From: Setophaga petechia
Taxonomy: Eukaryota > Chordata > Aves > Passeriformes > Parulidae
DNA: 64,000 nt
Reading direction: 5' to 3'
NCBI GenBank assembly: GCA_024362935.1
Contig: JANCRA010000003.1
Coordinates: 36,827,291 to 36,891,290 of the forward strand
Shown: positions 1-12,873 of the stretch, piece by piece
Layout of the letters: each line of letters begins with the position of its first letter
Position numbering within the stretch: the stretch's first letter is position 1
The notes under the pieces: model-generated
The model's input: only the letters and a program-made list of their open reading frames with translations
Databases searched by the model: none
What the model was told of the DNA's origin: nothing
Program-made: the position numbers and the translations under genes

Positions 1-944
1 AGGAAGGAGTTGTTGAGATAACTCATAAATAATCTCTTTTTTAATTATGATTGCATTTTTTACTTGAGATTTTATCTGCTTTCTCCTTCAAGGGACTCCT
101 TTGTGAAAATTCTTTTATTAGGAGTCTTTGAGACATGCAAATCATGGCTTCAAGCTTTCCCAACCACTTTATGTCACAGGTGCTTAACTGAGGCGGAGGT
201 TTTGTAATTGGAGGAAATTTTACATAAATGCATTTCTAGGTTTTGCTTTTAGTTATGTCTGCACAGACAAGAAAATGAACCTTGTGTTATTTGTGATATG
301 CTGCTTTGATTGTCATCTTATTCAAATATCTGTCCATTAGGGATGTTCATGCTACCCTAAAAGACATTTCACAAAAACAGCTCAAAATGCATAAAATTAC
401 CTTCTTTTAGCCAAAATGGTCCTAAAGAGCACCAGCCTAGTGATTCACATCTCTCTTAATTTGTGAATCATGTGCTTTTTCTCTTACAACAAGTATTGGC
501 TGTAGGTTACAGTAGCTGATCAACTTTCCTCTCTTTGCTGAAGAGAACTTTTATTTCATAGTACAGTACTATTTTTATAGTGCAATTAAAAAGAATCATA
601 ATTTAGGGATATTTTTAATATTCTTAGAGTAATCGTTAAAATATTAGCTGAGCCAGGTAATTGTTATCCAATGTTTCTTTTCCATTTACCAGATTACTCT
701 TCAGTTATTGTAGAGATAGACAAAGATTACATTGCCATCTGAAGTAGGAATACATTACTTGACATACAGAGAAGTCCAGACATAATTTTCCAGGAGTCAG
801 CATGAAAGTTATATACTTAAGTATGACTATTTATGTATTTTAAGGGTAGAAATGTTTTGAAATTCTACTTTTTTTATAGTCTGATTTGTTTACCTTTTTC
901 TGTTTGGGGTTTTTTTTCCTCTTTCTTTTCACATCTAATATCAG
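1..944. other. Unique AT-rich non-coding DNA
   Basis: I see no gene, repeat family or RNA gene here. The last 50 bases become pyrimidine-rich and end in a CAG that could serve as the splice acceptor for the exon-like frame that follows. Confidence 0.5.
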
Positions 945-1095
945 CATGTACGATAAAGCAGCAACTTTGAAAATTGTCACTTTAAGTGGGGCTCAGTATT
1001 ACAAGATCACCCAAGACAAATTGAATCTTGAACTCTTCCAGGCAGTGAAGGAGGAATTTCTAGCAGAGGTAGAGAAAATAAAAATTCGGTCATAA
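945..1095 (+). CDS. Possible 3'-terminal coding exon, product unknown
   Basis: A reading frame of 49 codons runs from just after a plausible splice acceptor (T/C-rich tract from about 911, CAG ending at 944) to a TAA stop at 1093-1095. Read as an exon, the first base C completes a split codon and the frame continues MYDKAATLKIVTLSG. The C-terminal third (LELFQAVKEEFLAEVEKIKI) looks like a charged amphipathic helix, unlike the low-complexity peptides most chance frames here give. Upstream of the acceptor the frame translates to a phenylalanine/leucine run from the pyrimidine tract, as expected for intron. An AATAAA at 1077-1082 overlaps the last codons; no other poly(A) signal is visible in the next 200 bases. 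I do not recognise the protein. It could be a real last exon, a decayed exon or a chance frame. Confidence 0.3.
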
Positions 1096-4000
1096 ATATG
1101 TACTGCGAAGGTCTCTTTTATTTGTTCCATGTTCAGGTGATGGTTTCATATTACAGTAAACAATAGCATCTACAATACTCAGAGGAGTAATGGCATCCTT
1201 TATGAGGGAGGGCTGGAAGAGGATGACATAATTAGCATAAAAAAATGAGAAGTGAGAGGGGACTGTGTTTATTTTCTCTAAATGCATGAAAACACAAGTA
1301 AGTGCCAGAGCAGGAAGAATCCATTAAATCTGGGGCTGGCAGAGAGGCAAATGGAGAAATTAGGCATGAATACATTTTGATGGAGTATTTTAAGTATTGT
1401 ATAGCCTAGCTAGAAAAGAGCTAACTTTCTGGGAAAAGGGAGAATTATTAGCACAATGCTTGACAGCTTCTGAAAGTTATGACTATATTTACTTGCAGCA
1501 AGAAGTTGGATCCAGTGACCTCTGAATTCTCAGATATATTTTTGTTGCTAATTTTTCTCCCTTTCTCAATATGCAATATTTTCTTTTCTGTCTTTGGATG
1601 CCTTTGTACTTTTCTGAGAGAAAAGAATTTTTTTTCATTTCTTTCCCTTTAGTCAGTAGGTCTTGCCCAGGAAACCTGCAAAAGGAAGACTAAAAACATA
1701 AGTAAAAACAGCTGTTCTGCTGAGTGCTTTCACTGAAAATAGCAGAGCAGTTGGGACCAACTTCAAAATGTGTCTTGATTCCAGGAGGTTTTGGTAGTCA
1801 GGCTGTAGGCAAATGTAAAAGGTCTTTATAGTCCTCTGAGGGCTTGGACAACAGGGAATGATTTGAAAAAGGAATATGGTGAAACCTGTAAATGAGTGAA
1901 TCTCTATTCCATATGGGCACCCGCAAGTATCACATTTAAATAGCTTTCTTTCATTCTTCATGCTCAAGTTACATTAAGTAAAACTATTAAACTGAAGCAA
2001 TTAAGGTAGAAATGGATGTAACAAGCTGATACCATCTAAAAGTCTTGCATTTCAGAAGGGGTCAGTGTTTAAGGGCTGTGCTGATAAGGTAAATCACTGT
2101 AAAAAACTATTATGGTACAGCAAATCCATTATCCAGAACTGAAACACAACCCTTCCTCTGGGGTGATGTATGGCAGCAATTCAATAGCACACACAAACAC
2201 TGGAGAGTAAAAAGAGATTAAAATGACAGGACTGTAACTGTATGGTCACCACTGCAGTAAGTATATAAAAGGGAAAAAAAAACTTTCAGATGACGCAATA
2301 ATTTTTTTCTTTACTTCTACTGGGAGAGGTTAATAAGAAAAACTGAAGAAATCCTCAGAGAGCCCTTGGTTCACAGGGCTGAATTATTTTACAATTGCTG
2401 AAATTCAAATCCCATCTGCTAATAATTCAGTTCAGCATACACTTGAAAAGGCCTGTGATGGGATGAACTTTTACAGCTAATTTGAGGCTTCATCAATAAC
2501 TCTTTTGAGAGCTGTTGAATTGTTGGAATTTGAAGCAGAAAAGGACATTTTTGAGTGTCAGCAGTGTGCATTATGGCTATGCTTGTTGGTATTTCCCTTG
2601 GAATGCTGGAATTTTGGAAGCTGTGTGTAAGAGCAGATCCTATATGGAGGAGATTTCATGTTTGGCCTTGCTTATACTTATCAAACTTCAGCTAATTTGA
2701 AATCTGCTTAAGAAAAAAGGTCTTTAAATTCTGCGGTACCCAAGAATGATGTTTTTTACTGGTTTTATCCAATTTGGGAAGGCAGAAACAAAGACCAAAC
2801 AGATGGCAAAAATCAAACAAAGGTCTTTCCATAGTAGTTTCTCTGTGATGGAAAAAGAAGAAAATCCTCTGTTTAGAATCTTGAAATGCTGGAGTGTGCA
2901 GAACAGGTTTGGTGCAGAGGAAGGAGATGCCCTCTGTTCATGCTTACAACATTAACTTGCTTTACTCACTTCCAGTTTTCTCTCTTTCATTAGATTCAGT
3001 AGATCTGTAATTTCCCTTCTTTTATGATGACTTTTGTGCTGGCATCAACTGACAACCCTGAAGATTAAAATCTTTTCTTGGAGATTAGTATGGAGTACAG
3101 AAATGCAAGGGTGTTTTTGAAATTGTCAGCGCGCCTCAAGCCTCAACCATTGAAATCTTGTGTAAAAACTGGGTAAGCTCTGTCTCCACAACCTATTCAC
3201 AGAAGAGTTATTCTGCTAAACCAGCATGACATGATTATATTCTTTTTTAATTCTTCTAATACTACTTCACTCTGCTTGATAATTTGTGCTGTTCTTTTGA
3301 GGGTTGAACAAAGTTTAGCTTTTGGGCTCTCCCCAAGTCATACTTTGTTGTGGGCTTTATTGGTTTAAGCAATACAGACATGCACACATCCTTGACCCTA
3401 GTAAATTTGTGTACAACCATTCAAAGTGTTGAAACCAATTCCAATTAAAAGCATGCCTCTTGTTTTTATGTAATATTTATATAGCTCTTGTACCAGTTTG
3501 CATTGTAGTCAAATTTGCATCTTATGCTGAGCTCAAATGAGAAAATTAAAAGATACCAAATATCACTGGTAAATGGTGTTATGATGTAACTAATAGTGGC
3601 TGACTGCTTAATTTCAAGTAATTTTTTAGCTATTTTGAATGCAAACAGTTATAAAAAGTAATTCTTACAAAGTCAGACATGGCCCAGTATAGAAAGAATT
3701 GTGCTTAAAGATATTTTAGCCAGCTTTTAAGTGAAAAAATAAGATTTTTTCTCTAATTCTGAAATGTATTTTAGACTTTGAAAACAGTTTATACACAAAG
3801 TCGCACTTTCTCTTCTGCATTAATACTGTAGCCAGAGAGAAAGGCCTTGCAAATTAATACTTATAAAACCAAAATATTCAATTCCTTTTCAAAAAAGGAA
3901 AAACAGCACAGTATAAACAGTTGGTGGTTTGTAGGCCAAGTAATCTAATACTCCGTACTCCATTTCTGGGGAAGACATTTCTAGATAGAAAATACTTGCA

Positions 4001-6815
4001 GTGAATTTGTTTACCTGAACATAAACCACAACAAGTAATTAAAAAAAGCAACACTAAGTTTTATTTAGAAGCTATTTTACCCTTTTAGAACTGGAACAGA
4101 TTATAGAAAAACTCACTCTGTGTCTGTGTTTGTGCAGAAAGACAAAATCTGATGACACAGATGCAATTCTTGGGAAACAGGTTTTGTGGCCCCACTAAAT
4201 AGCGCACATTGCTTTGAGGCATACAAGTGAATGGATGAACCAACTCTCCTGCTGCTCTACAGCAGCAGGTCTTTACTGGTAAAAATTGCAGTTTATTTGG
4301 AACTTTTAATAGTACTTTGTATTTTTCTGCTGTCCAACTCCAGCACTGAGATCTCTCTGAAATCTGTCCTAATTTAGCCAAACCAGAAAATTTTTCTTTG
4401 ATGTTAGGTTGTTGTTTTGGTTTGTCTTGCTTAACTATTGCTTCATTCTCTTCACCACATCAAATTTAGCCCAAGTTCCTGTGCTCAGTTTTAAGGAGCA
4501 TTATACAATATTCATGTCAGAAAGGGATAATATATGCCCTGAATTTTTGAGTTTGTACTATTTTGCATGCTAAAAATGCGATATTTTTGTGATGTGTTGC
4601 CTTCTACAAAACGCAGCCCAGGTTACTTGTTTGTACATGTTTTTACTAGAAACAGTATAGGAGATACTGAACAACAAGAGAGGTAATATTCATAGTTGCT
4701 GCAGTACATTTGTGATCAATTTGAAACATTTAACCCTTCAAATAATATCTAAAGTTGTTAAAGTATCTTAATATCATAATTCTTTTCATTTTCAAATAGC
4801 ACAGTTGAGGTGCTGTGATGCTGAGATGCTTGATAAGAGTTTGCATATAGAATGGATATCATCTTTTGTTCCTAATACCCTAGCATAAAATGGACAAATA
4901 TGAATGAAAATATACTTTATTTGTTTGTTTGCTTGTACATCTATCTAAGATTAAAGTAAAAATCAAGCCTAAAATCAAATGTAAGTTTCTCAGATGGAAC
5001 TGCCTCAAAAATTGCTTACTGGACAATATTTTTATTCAACACATATATAACTTTTAAAGAGAGCCTTTTAAAAAAATTCTAGTACATCTACAGTCAATTA
5101 AGATGGCCTGTGGAAGGAAAATCAGTTGTTTTATGACCTTTTGACAAAAGAAAAAAAACACAACCCCCCCAGTTTTAAGGTAGTTTAATTGCCTAAAGAT
5201 TGGTGGCTATGTAAATATTTGTCAAAATTTTTTGAATGAAGGCAACTTCATATTTTCCATCTTTTATCCAGTTCATGAATCCATTTCAAAGTTAAGAGAT
5301 TACTGTAAAATCTGTGTTTTCATCTCTCGAATTTTAAATTATAAGCACATTAAAGAAGTATGAAATTTTTTCACACCCACATTAAAAAAAGTCACATCTA
5401 ATGTTAGACATACCAATAAAAGTTTTTACAGATAGAGTTTATATGATACACTGTATAATGAGTCCATGGCAAGAAGTTTTTATTGTTCCATTTGGACTTT
5501 TTGTAATGTTATTTTCTTTGAAATATTTACGCAGGAGCTGGAGAAAAATCTCTTGACCTTTCTATCAATATGTCAGTTCATTAAATATGTGCTGAAATTA
5601 GGGAAAAGATGGGGACATAGAAAGGAAAAAATCAGAGAGAAATAGGTGCTGAATGACTCAGACAAATTAACACTTTTACCATGTTGAAAAGGAAGTAAAG
5701 ACTTCTTTTGTAGCAAGCTAAATTAAACATAAACTACTTTTTCTTTTATTCTTCATACCCTATTGAACTTGAGGACATAGTCTATATGGCTAAAGAATTG
5801 ACTTCTAATACTTCTCCAGTACTTATTGATTTCAAATTAGAAACATTTAACTCTTAAATCTCTTAAGCTGTCCCAAATAAGTGAATTTTAATTGTATTTC
5901 TCCTATTTGTTACAATTACTCTTCAACTGTCTTTGGAGAATAAAAACACAGAAAAACTTGTCCTTATGACTACATGTCTTCAGTCTGGCTGCACTCAAGT
6001 GACACAGTGACACATGCCAGACTAGCTCACCAACTAAAGTTTATAACCTCTGTTACACAACAAATGTGGGTATAATATTAAACTATTCCTACTAATTATA
6101 GAACTCTGTCTTGCTAATGATAATTCAACCTCAGATTCTCGTGATTTAATTTTAGTGTGTTAAGGACACACTTCCTAATCAGAACTAGACACACTTTCTT
6201 TGCCAGTGAAATCTGTAATTTTTACTGATACACTTGTAGGAAGCCCTTAGAGTTTCTAAAACAAGAAAATTTTTTATTTAAACACTTCCGTAATAGTTGT
6301 TATCATCAGATAAAATAGGCAGAAACATTAGGGAGAGTGGTGTGTGTAGCACCAGCTTGATGCTTTTTAAATTTGCAGTGGAGGCTTGATTTAGTTGCCT
6401 AAATCTAGCCTCCAGCTGCCTTTCCAGATGGGCATGAGTCTCCCATAGATCCTGTTATATCTGCCAGACTCCTGACAATGTCTCACATAATCCTGGAGCA
6501 TGACAAATAGCATTAGACGTTTATATTTAAGCAACAGATTGAGCCCTGTGTGTTTAAATATCAAGAGTACATGTCATTAAGCTTACTGAGGGACTCAAGA
6601 AGCATTGTGGAAAAGTAAAGCATTTCTGAGCTGGGATCAGAACAGACTCACTAGTTTAGTTCATTGTGAGTCAGGATTTAACTGTGGGCCATCAAAGGAG
6701 ACGTTGGTATGTGTTCCATATGAAATTAATCTTTTCTAGACTCGGGTCAAATTGGTATTCATTTGGAATAAGAATTTTAGCCATCCCAAATAATGTCTTC
6801 TAATGATTCTGTATT
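1096..6815. other. Unique AT-rich non-coding DNA
   Basis: No gene or recognisable repeat family. Short frames of 60-104 codons on both strands have no conserved-looking motifs and stop-rich flanks. A TTTG/TTGC short repeat lies at about 4919-4935. Confidence 0.45.
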
Positions 6816-6908
6816 AAAAAGAAAAAAAAAAGAAAAAAACCACCAGACCAAAAAAAAAAAAAACAAAAAACAACCAAACAGAATGAAAATACAAAAAGAA
6901 AAAGAGGA
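6816..6908. repeat. A-rich / A-C simple tract
   Basis: About 90 bases of nearly pure adenine broken by single G and short C interruptions (AAAAAG, ACCAAAC). It is one of several A/C or T/G low-complexity tracts in the window. No transposon end is recognisable beside it. Confidence 0.8.
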
Positions 6909-7629
6909 ATATCTCTCAAAAAACCAGTGATATTACTTCTGGTTTCTTTGCTTTTTGAAAGTTTGGCTAATTCTACTCTGTCTCAAAGCACCCTGTGGTT
7001 TTTAAATGGATAGGATATTTACATCTACCTACTAATCTAAAGGGCTGACAGTGTTCATCTGTGCTGTTAAACCACTGCTGTGTTCTGTCTCATAGTTGGC
7101 TGCACTTCAGTAGTAAATGGAATTAGTCTATTATTATAGAGTTGTGAAGTGCTTTGAGGTCTGTCAGGATGTATCATATCTCGTGACTGCATACCAAATA
7201 GGTAAATACCTCAACCATTTTACACTCTTTTAAAAAGAGATAAAAATATTAAATTATACACTGTCATTGTCATTATTATTATTTCCACTTTTTAATTTTA
7301 CAGGAAACAAAAAACCTGAAGAAGTGTCATACTGAGAATTTTTTAGTCAGCTTTTTTTCAGAAATACACAATAGGTATTCCTACAGCGATGAAATTTATT
7401 CACCTGAATTTTTTTCTAGGTTTCAGCTCCTAATTTTGTTACTACTTTTAATGTTTAGGGAGATGAGGAATTAATGCAGCATTGTATGTCTTTGCATTGG
7501 AGCTTCAGGAAATTTTTGTGTTTTTTTCACTCTTTTGTAGGAGGAAAATTCAACACTTTTCACAAAACTAAAGAGGAGGAAACAATAGTCTCTCTATCTG
7601 ATGTGTTATAGTGACCTAAATAGTTATAT
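6909..7629. other. Unique AT-rich non-coding DNA
   Basis: Nothing recognisable between the A-rich tract and the minus-strand CR1 fragment. Confidence 0.45.
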
Positions 7630-8291
7630 CATCCAAGAATAATTTAGGTTGAAGGCCTCTGGAGATTGTTTTGTCTGTCTGCACACTTGAAGCAAAACCA
7701 GCTTATTTTGGATGAAGATGTTCTTGAAGGTTGTTCAGTTAAATTCTGAACATGTCCAAAAATATAAATCCCCCAGCTTCTCTGGGCACCTGTTTCAGTA
7801 TTTGATCACTGTCAGTGTGAAAGGGTTTTTCCTTATATCCAATTAGAATTTTCCTTTGAGCATCTTGTGTCTGTTGCCTCTCACCCTGGCACTGTGTACC
7901 TCTATGTAATTCTGGAGGGTCTGTCTTTACCTTCTCACTAAGTAGTTAAGGTATATTGCTGACACACTGGATTCTCCAGTCCCCTAGGTATATTGCTGAC
8001 CCTTTGCTGAATTTTTAGGAATGGTTTTCCATTCTGGCATGACAGCATTATACTTGGAATCTCAAAATTAAAGCACAGTATTGAAGATGTAGTCCCAAAG
8101 ATACAGAATGGAGGGCAATAATCACTTGTCTTAACTTACTGACCACAAGCTCTATTGTGTAGTATGATTTAGGTCATGTTTATAACAATACATATTGCTG
8201 TTATGCTTCTTTCTCTCCAGAGAGTCCTGCTGCACAGGTTGTTCTATTCTAAATGCAAGTTTGCATTTGCCTTTATTAAGTTTAATTTATG
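7630..8291 (-). mobile_element. Decayed CR1 LINE, 3' part, antisense
   Basis: Read on the plus strand this follows the reverse complement of an avian CR1 3' region. It opens with the diverged 3' end (aatttaggttgaaggcctct, 7640-7659). The block 'cagcttctctgggcacctgt' (7777-7796) and the 'gtgtgaaagggtttttcctt' block (7815-7834) follow, both hallmarks of CR1 read backwards. Later blocks near 8075-8155 (from a diverged 'gcacagtattgaagatgtag' to 'ttactgaccacaagc') and 8255-8285 (tttgcatttgcctttattaa) keep the expected order. Many small indels, and the lack of any open frame, mark an old dead copy. The 5' part of the element is missing. Boundaries are good to about 20 bases. Confidence 0.8.
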
Positions 8292-8439
8292 CAGTGCATG
8301 AATGCCTGCAGCATGGGAATCTCACAGGAAGAACGGGACGTCGATGTGCAGTCACAGAGCTATTATCTCACTGGAATCACAGAGTGGTAAAGGATAGGTT
8401 ACATAATTAGAGGGCTGCTTTGGATGTGTACATGCTACT

Positions 8440-8820
8440 GAGAGGATCAGGATGGGAAAGAAGAGGAGATGTGCTCAGTCCAGTTGGGAACTGTGTCTCA
8501 GGAAAGACAAGGAGCTGCTTGGGGACTTAAGAGCAGGTGATCAGCAAGTGGGGAATTTTGATGGGCATCTGCTATAGACAATCTGATCAAGTAGAAAAAG
8601 TAGATCAAGCCTCTTTCTGGAGAACTAGAGAAAGTGTCAGTATCACAAACATTAATCTTTAGTGTGCACTTGAACATCTTCTGCAAAGACACCTTTAGAG
8701 TCCAGGTCTCTTTCTGACCAGGGAAGATGATCCAGTAGACCTGCTAGGGCCAAATAAGGCAGACATGGTCAGACTTGTGGAATCTTGGGGGAGCAGTAAC
8801 CATGGAATTCTGGGTGTTTT
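8440..8820 (+). mobile_element. Decayed CR1 fragment, endonuclease-domain part of ORF2
   Basis: From 8561 the plus strand reads MGICYRQSDQVEKVDQ, close to the CR1 ORF2 endonuclease block with its YRPPDQ motif; the two prolines are lost. In the same frame, at about 8660, the family's GDFNH motif is replaced by a stop and CALEH, so the catalytic Asp is gone. Further on, a DLLGPNK..V..V...GSSNHGIL stretch still resembles the CR1 segment LLDLVLTNKEG...GSLGCSDHEMV. This piece comes from the 5' half of ORF2 and runs opposite to the neighbouring CR1 at 7630-8291, so it is a separate insertion or a rearranged piece. The 8440-8555 portion is assigned mainly from nucleotide resemblance and is weaker. 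Confidence 0.5.
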
Positions 8821-9002
8821 AAGTTCTGGTAGCTCACCATGCTTGAATTGTGTGACAGTCAGACAGTGAGAAAACATGCTAACATGCTGTAGGTTGGTGC
8901 TAAGAGTTTGTATTGTGAGCTTGATGACACTGTAGGTAAGTGCTGGAGATTGGTGTAGTGTGTGGTCTGCTCGAGTTTTGATTGCCACTATTTTTTATGA
9001 AC
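8821..9002. other. Non-coding DNA, possibly more decayed CR1
   Basis: Slightly more GC-rich than its surroundings and contiguous with the CR1 piece before it, but I cannot align it to a CR1 segment with any certainty. Confidence 0.3.
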
Positions 9003-9080
9003 TTTTTTGTGGGGTTTTATGGTTGTTTTGCTTGTTAGTTTGTTTGTTTTGCATTTTTTGTTTGTTTTTGTTTTGTTTTT
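9003..9080. repeat. T/G simple tract
   Basis: Roughly 78 bases made almost only of T runs separated by G or GG (TTTTTGTTTG type). Confidence 0.85.
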
Positions 9081-12000
9081 AAACTAAAAGTTACAAAAAT
9101 AACAGATAAATGGGGACAGAGTTATTTTGGGAAGACTAAACCCAAATAATTCATATTGAAGTGTTTTCACAAATTACTGTGGAACTCCATTATTTATGCA
9201 GAGGGTTAGAAGGAATCCTCCCCTCACCAAAACCTTTAAGGGAATATCCCTGTATTTGCTTCAAGGTGGATGATTGAGAAACATCTATTACATTTTGGTA
9301 ATTCTTCATGAACAACAAAAAAAAAAGCAACAGACATGTCAAGATTTTAAAATTCTTTTCAAGACAAACCAATATCCGAGAGACAGAATAACAAATAGTA
9401 GCAAATTACAGACAGAATGATTTAAAAATAGTTTGCAAAAGGTTAATTTTTTTACAGTAGTAGTGAGGGCCTTTTTTTTCCTCGGGCTCTTATTTTATAC
9501 TAAATGTCTGACAGTTTTGAAATAAACTTGCTTCTTTACTGAGTGATCTGGAAAAACAATTGGCTTGGCAAAAGCGGGCTGATAAAATATTGCAGTGTCA
9601 TCTTTACAATGCCAGAATATTGGAAAATAATCACAGATTGTTTTCCATTGTAAATTGAAGGATAAAGATGAAATGGATTAATGTTGCATCTAATGATGTA
9701 CAATATAGTAATTGCAATATATAGTAATTGCAATTTTTATGGTATTTAGCTTTCAAACAATAATTTAATTCATTTGAAGAATCTACTATGAACTCACATA
9801 ACATCTTTCTTTTTATGTTCAGACCCTGGCAGAGGGAATTCCTATAAACTGCCAAAGTAAGACTTGCATTAAGGTTCACAGAGTTTTAAGTACCTTCTGT
9901 CATGTAAAAAAATCCCTCATTTCAGGGCTTGTGGTTTCTTCTGGGAATGCATTGATGAGGAATTATTTGAAGAACAGTGAAACTAAACAGAAAACAAAGC
10001 AATAAATATGCTCAGGGGTAACAGAAGTTTGGCTTCTGATACTAAGAGTGCCTAGCCCTTTTTACCTTGCTGGGTTTTATGAAACAAATATAAAAAATTA
10101 CAAAATATAAACAAAAGTACTATTCAAACTGGTAGAGAAACTCCATTAGAATGGCATTGGGAATTATTAAATTTTCAGTCATATTCCAAAATGTATGTAA
10201 CTTACTGGGAAATAAGTAAACAGGCTTCTCTACAGCCCAAAAAATTATGATTCATGGTAGTGGCAAGGCTAAGTTGTAATGCAGTCTAAAAAGAGAGGAC
10301 AGCACCAGGTGTGTTTGAATAAATAGATTCCAGGTGGTATAATCTCCAAATATTGGATGCCACATGGAAGATAAATTTTTCATGAACTGCATCCCAGTAT
10401 ACAAGATAATATAAGAGATGAAACATTTGCACCAAGGTTAAAAATACTCAAAAATAAGTGAAATGTCAAGTATATTTCTAGCTGTTACTTCAGTTAGCAA
10501 AAGCCATTTCAAAATCTCTCGAGAAACATAAAGGAAAACATGAGTGTGTGAATTTTGAATAGGTCCCTTTTTTCCCAATTCCAATTTAAAATCCTGAGAA
10601 CTGCTGGTTGTGAAAAGATTTCAATAGCGCATGCACTACAGGTCACAGTTTAGCTGGAAACCTGAGATTAATGCAAAAACCCTAAAGACACTGCTAGCTA
10701 CAAAGCCCGCAAGTGTCATCACTGATTTGTCATAACATATGTACATTTTTGATTACAAACTGCACATACAGAAACCAACAGGCATGTTTATCGATTTTGT
10801 TCCCCCCTGATTTGGAAATGACTAGGTACAAAGTGTCTTTTCAGAGGGACAATTTGCATCAAATAAATAGTTTTAAATGTCTGCAAATTCTTTTTTTTTC
10901 TGTAAATCTGGACTTAGGTTATGTTCGAAGCTGGCAATAACCCTACTGAGTGAAAGCTAGAGTGGGATGATATTCCATTCTCTCAATCTTCTTGCTAAAC
11001 CATATGGACTTCGGGTTCCCTATAGCTCTGAAAAGTGTCTTTCTGTCACCACTCTGGTTTCACTTGTAGAAATTTATTTTGTACTTATTTCAGTAAATCC
11101 CACAATGATTGGTTGAGATGATTTTTTTTTTTTTTGCAGTTCTTTAGTGCAAAGCGTCTCGAGAAATGTGAACTGGTCATGCCAGCAGTGTCTCATAATT
11201 CCTGGTGGTAGCAACAGTTGCAATGCACCAGAGAGAAAACAAAACCCAGGATTTTTTCTGCTCCTTTAAGTAAATAACTACATGTAAATTTTGCTTTGGT
11301 GGCCCAAAAGTAACAGTGTTATCTGCTGTGCTGACATCACTACAGAAAAATGTTTAGGAAAGAAAGAGGCAGCTGAGGGTGTGGGAGCATCTTACTGGAG
11401 ACACGTTATGGAACCAGGCACCACATTGGGTCTCAGCAGCCTTGAAGGGCTGTGGCTGCAGCAAGGGTGCTAAGAAAGAGCTGCAAGAAAACTTGAAGTT
11501 GCAGAGAACATCTGAGAAAAGGGGCAAAAAGCAAAGTGTGGGAGAGTAAAGCAGGAAGAACAACAAAGCATTTGAGGGAAACTTCTGTGTACATGACCCT
11601 GACATCCAAGTGTTTGCTTGATTTTATTCTTTTTCTGCCCTATGCCTCACTTGCTTTACTGTGTTAATTAGAAGTAAATTAAACCAAGTAGAAATTCCCC
11701 AATTCGAGATTGTTTGTTACATGTACACATAAGGCCGAAAAAGGAGATTGCATACATAGCACTAAAATAAACAGTGACTGAGAACCTGAAGAGCTTAATT
11801 TCTGAAGCTAAGCCTGATGATAGGTACCAGTTGTTTTCTTAGAACACCTGTATTTTAGCTTTTCAGCCTGGGAAAGCAAATATTTGCAACCAAACATATT
11901 TCTGGTAAAGTATGAGATTGTTTCAACTACCTCCCTCATACTCTTAAATACTCTCTCACATAATTGTCTTTTCACGTGAGGGATAAGCAGGAGGTAGTGC

Positions 12001-12674
12001 TGACATTATTCCCTTGGAATTTAATAAAGTCCTAAGCATTTGCTTAGTTTGAAAATAATTAGAAATTAAGAAAAAACATTTCCAAAAGCAAATGTAAATG
12101 TTTTTGCTACATTTTCGCTGTCAGTATGCATTTAAGTAAAAGAACTTCCCCCATATACACCCACATACAGAAACTATAGGAATACCCTTTTGAATTCTCA
12201 CTCTCTGCACTGCAAATGTCTCTTCATCCTTAAATTTTATTTTTAGTTATATAGTTAAAACCAGTTAGGACTGCTGGTTTTTGTAGTTTAATAGTTATTA
12301 AAACTGCTGGTTTTAATATGCCACTCAGATGGATAATTAGGTTCCCATGTATTTTGAGGCTTGTTGCCCTAGGGTTTTTCCTTCTTTGTGGAGTTTAGTG
12401 ATCATATAAATTTTTTGTAGTTTTGAGGAAAGCGATCTGTTGCTATGTCTTTCAAAGTCAAAGGAAAGACATGCCACACCCCCAGCACACCCTCAGCTTC
12501 TGGAAAAAGGTTTGAAGATTTGCATTCTTCCTTCAATGTGATTTAAGATCTATGAGATTGGCCACCTGGATTGATGAAACTTGGTCATGACGTTTTCTTT
12601 ATCCCAGTGAACATATTCTGTAAAAGTACCCTATGAATGCATTTATGGAATCCAGACATCATTCTATTCATCTC
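9081..12674. other. Unique AT-rich non-coding DNA
   Basis: No supported gene. A 14-T run sits at 11122-11135. The 11350-11600 stretch is purine-rich and less AT-rich than its neighbours; it may be an old repeat, but I cannot place it in a family. Short overlapping frames on both strands there share no known motif. Confidence 0.4.
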
Positions 12675-12818
12675 AAAAAAAAAAAACAACAAAAAAACCA
12701 GCAAACCAACAACCAACCAACCAAAAAAAAAAAAAAAAAAACAAAAAAACACCAAAAAAACAACCAAAAATTAAACCCAAAAAACCCAAAGAAAACCAAA
12801 CCCAGACCCCCAAAAACC
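12675..12818. repeat. A/C simple tract
   Basis: About 144 bases of A runs with interspersed C and CC (CAACCAACCAACC, AAAACCCAAA). It lies directly next to a CR1 3' end that reads on the minus strand, so relative to that element it is a T/G-rich tract just beyond its terminus. Confidence 0.9.
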
Positions 12819-12825
12819 CTATGAA

Positions 12826-12873
12826 CATCATGGAATAGTTTGGGTTGGGAGGGACCTTAAAGATTATTTAGTA
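12826..12873 (-). mobile_element. CR1 3'-end stub, antisense
   Basis: The phrase ggaatagtttgggttgggag (12832-12851), then gaccttaaagat, is the reverse complement of the last bases of an avian CR1. Only about 48 bases survive, which is typical of the 5'-truncated copies this family makes. Confidence 0.7.

Noticed and set aside
12585..12824. Frames with long Phe/Leu or Lys/Asn/Thr runs on both strands
   Set aside because: They are translations of the A/C simple tract.
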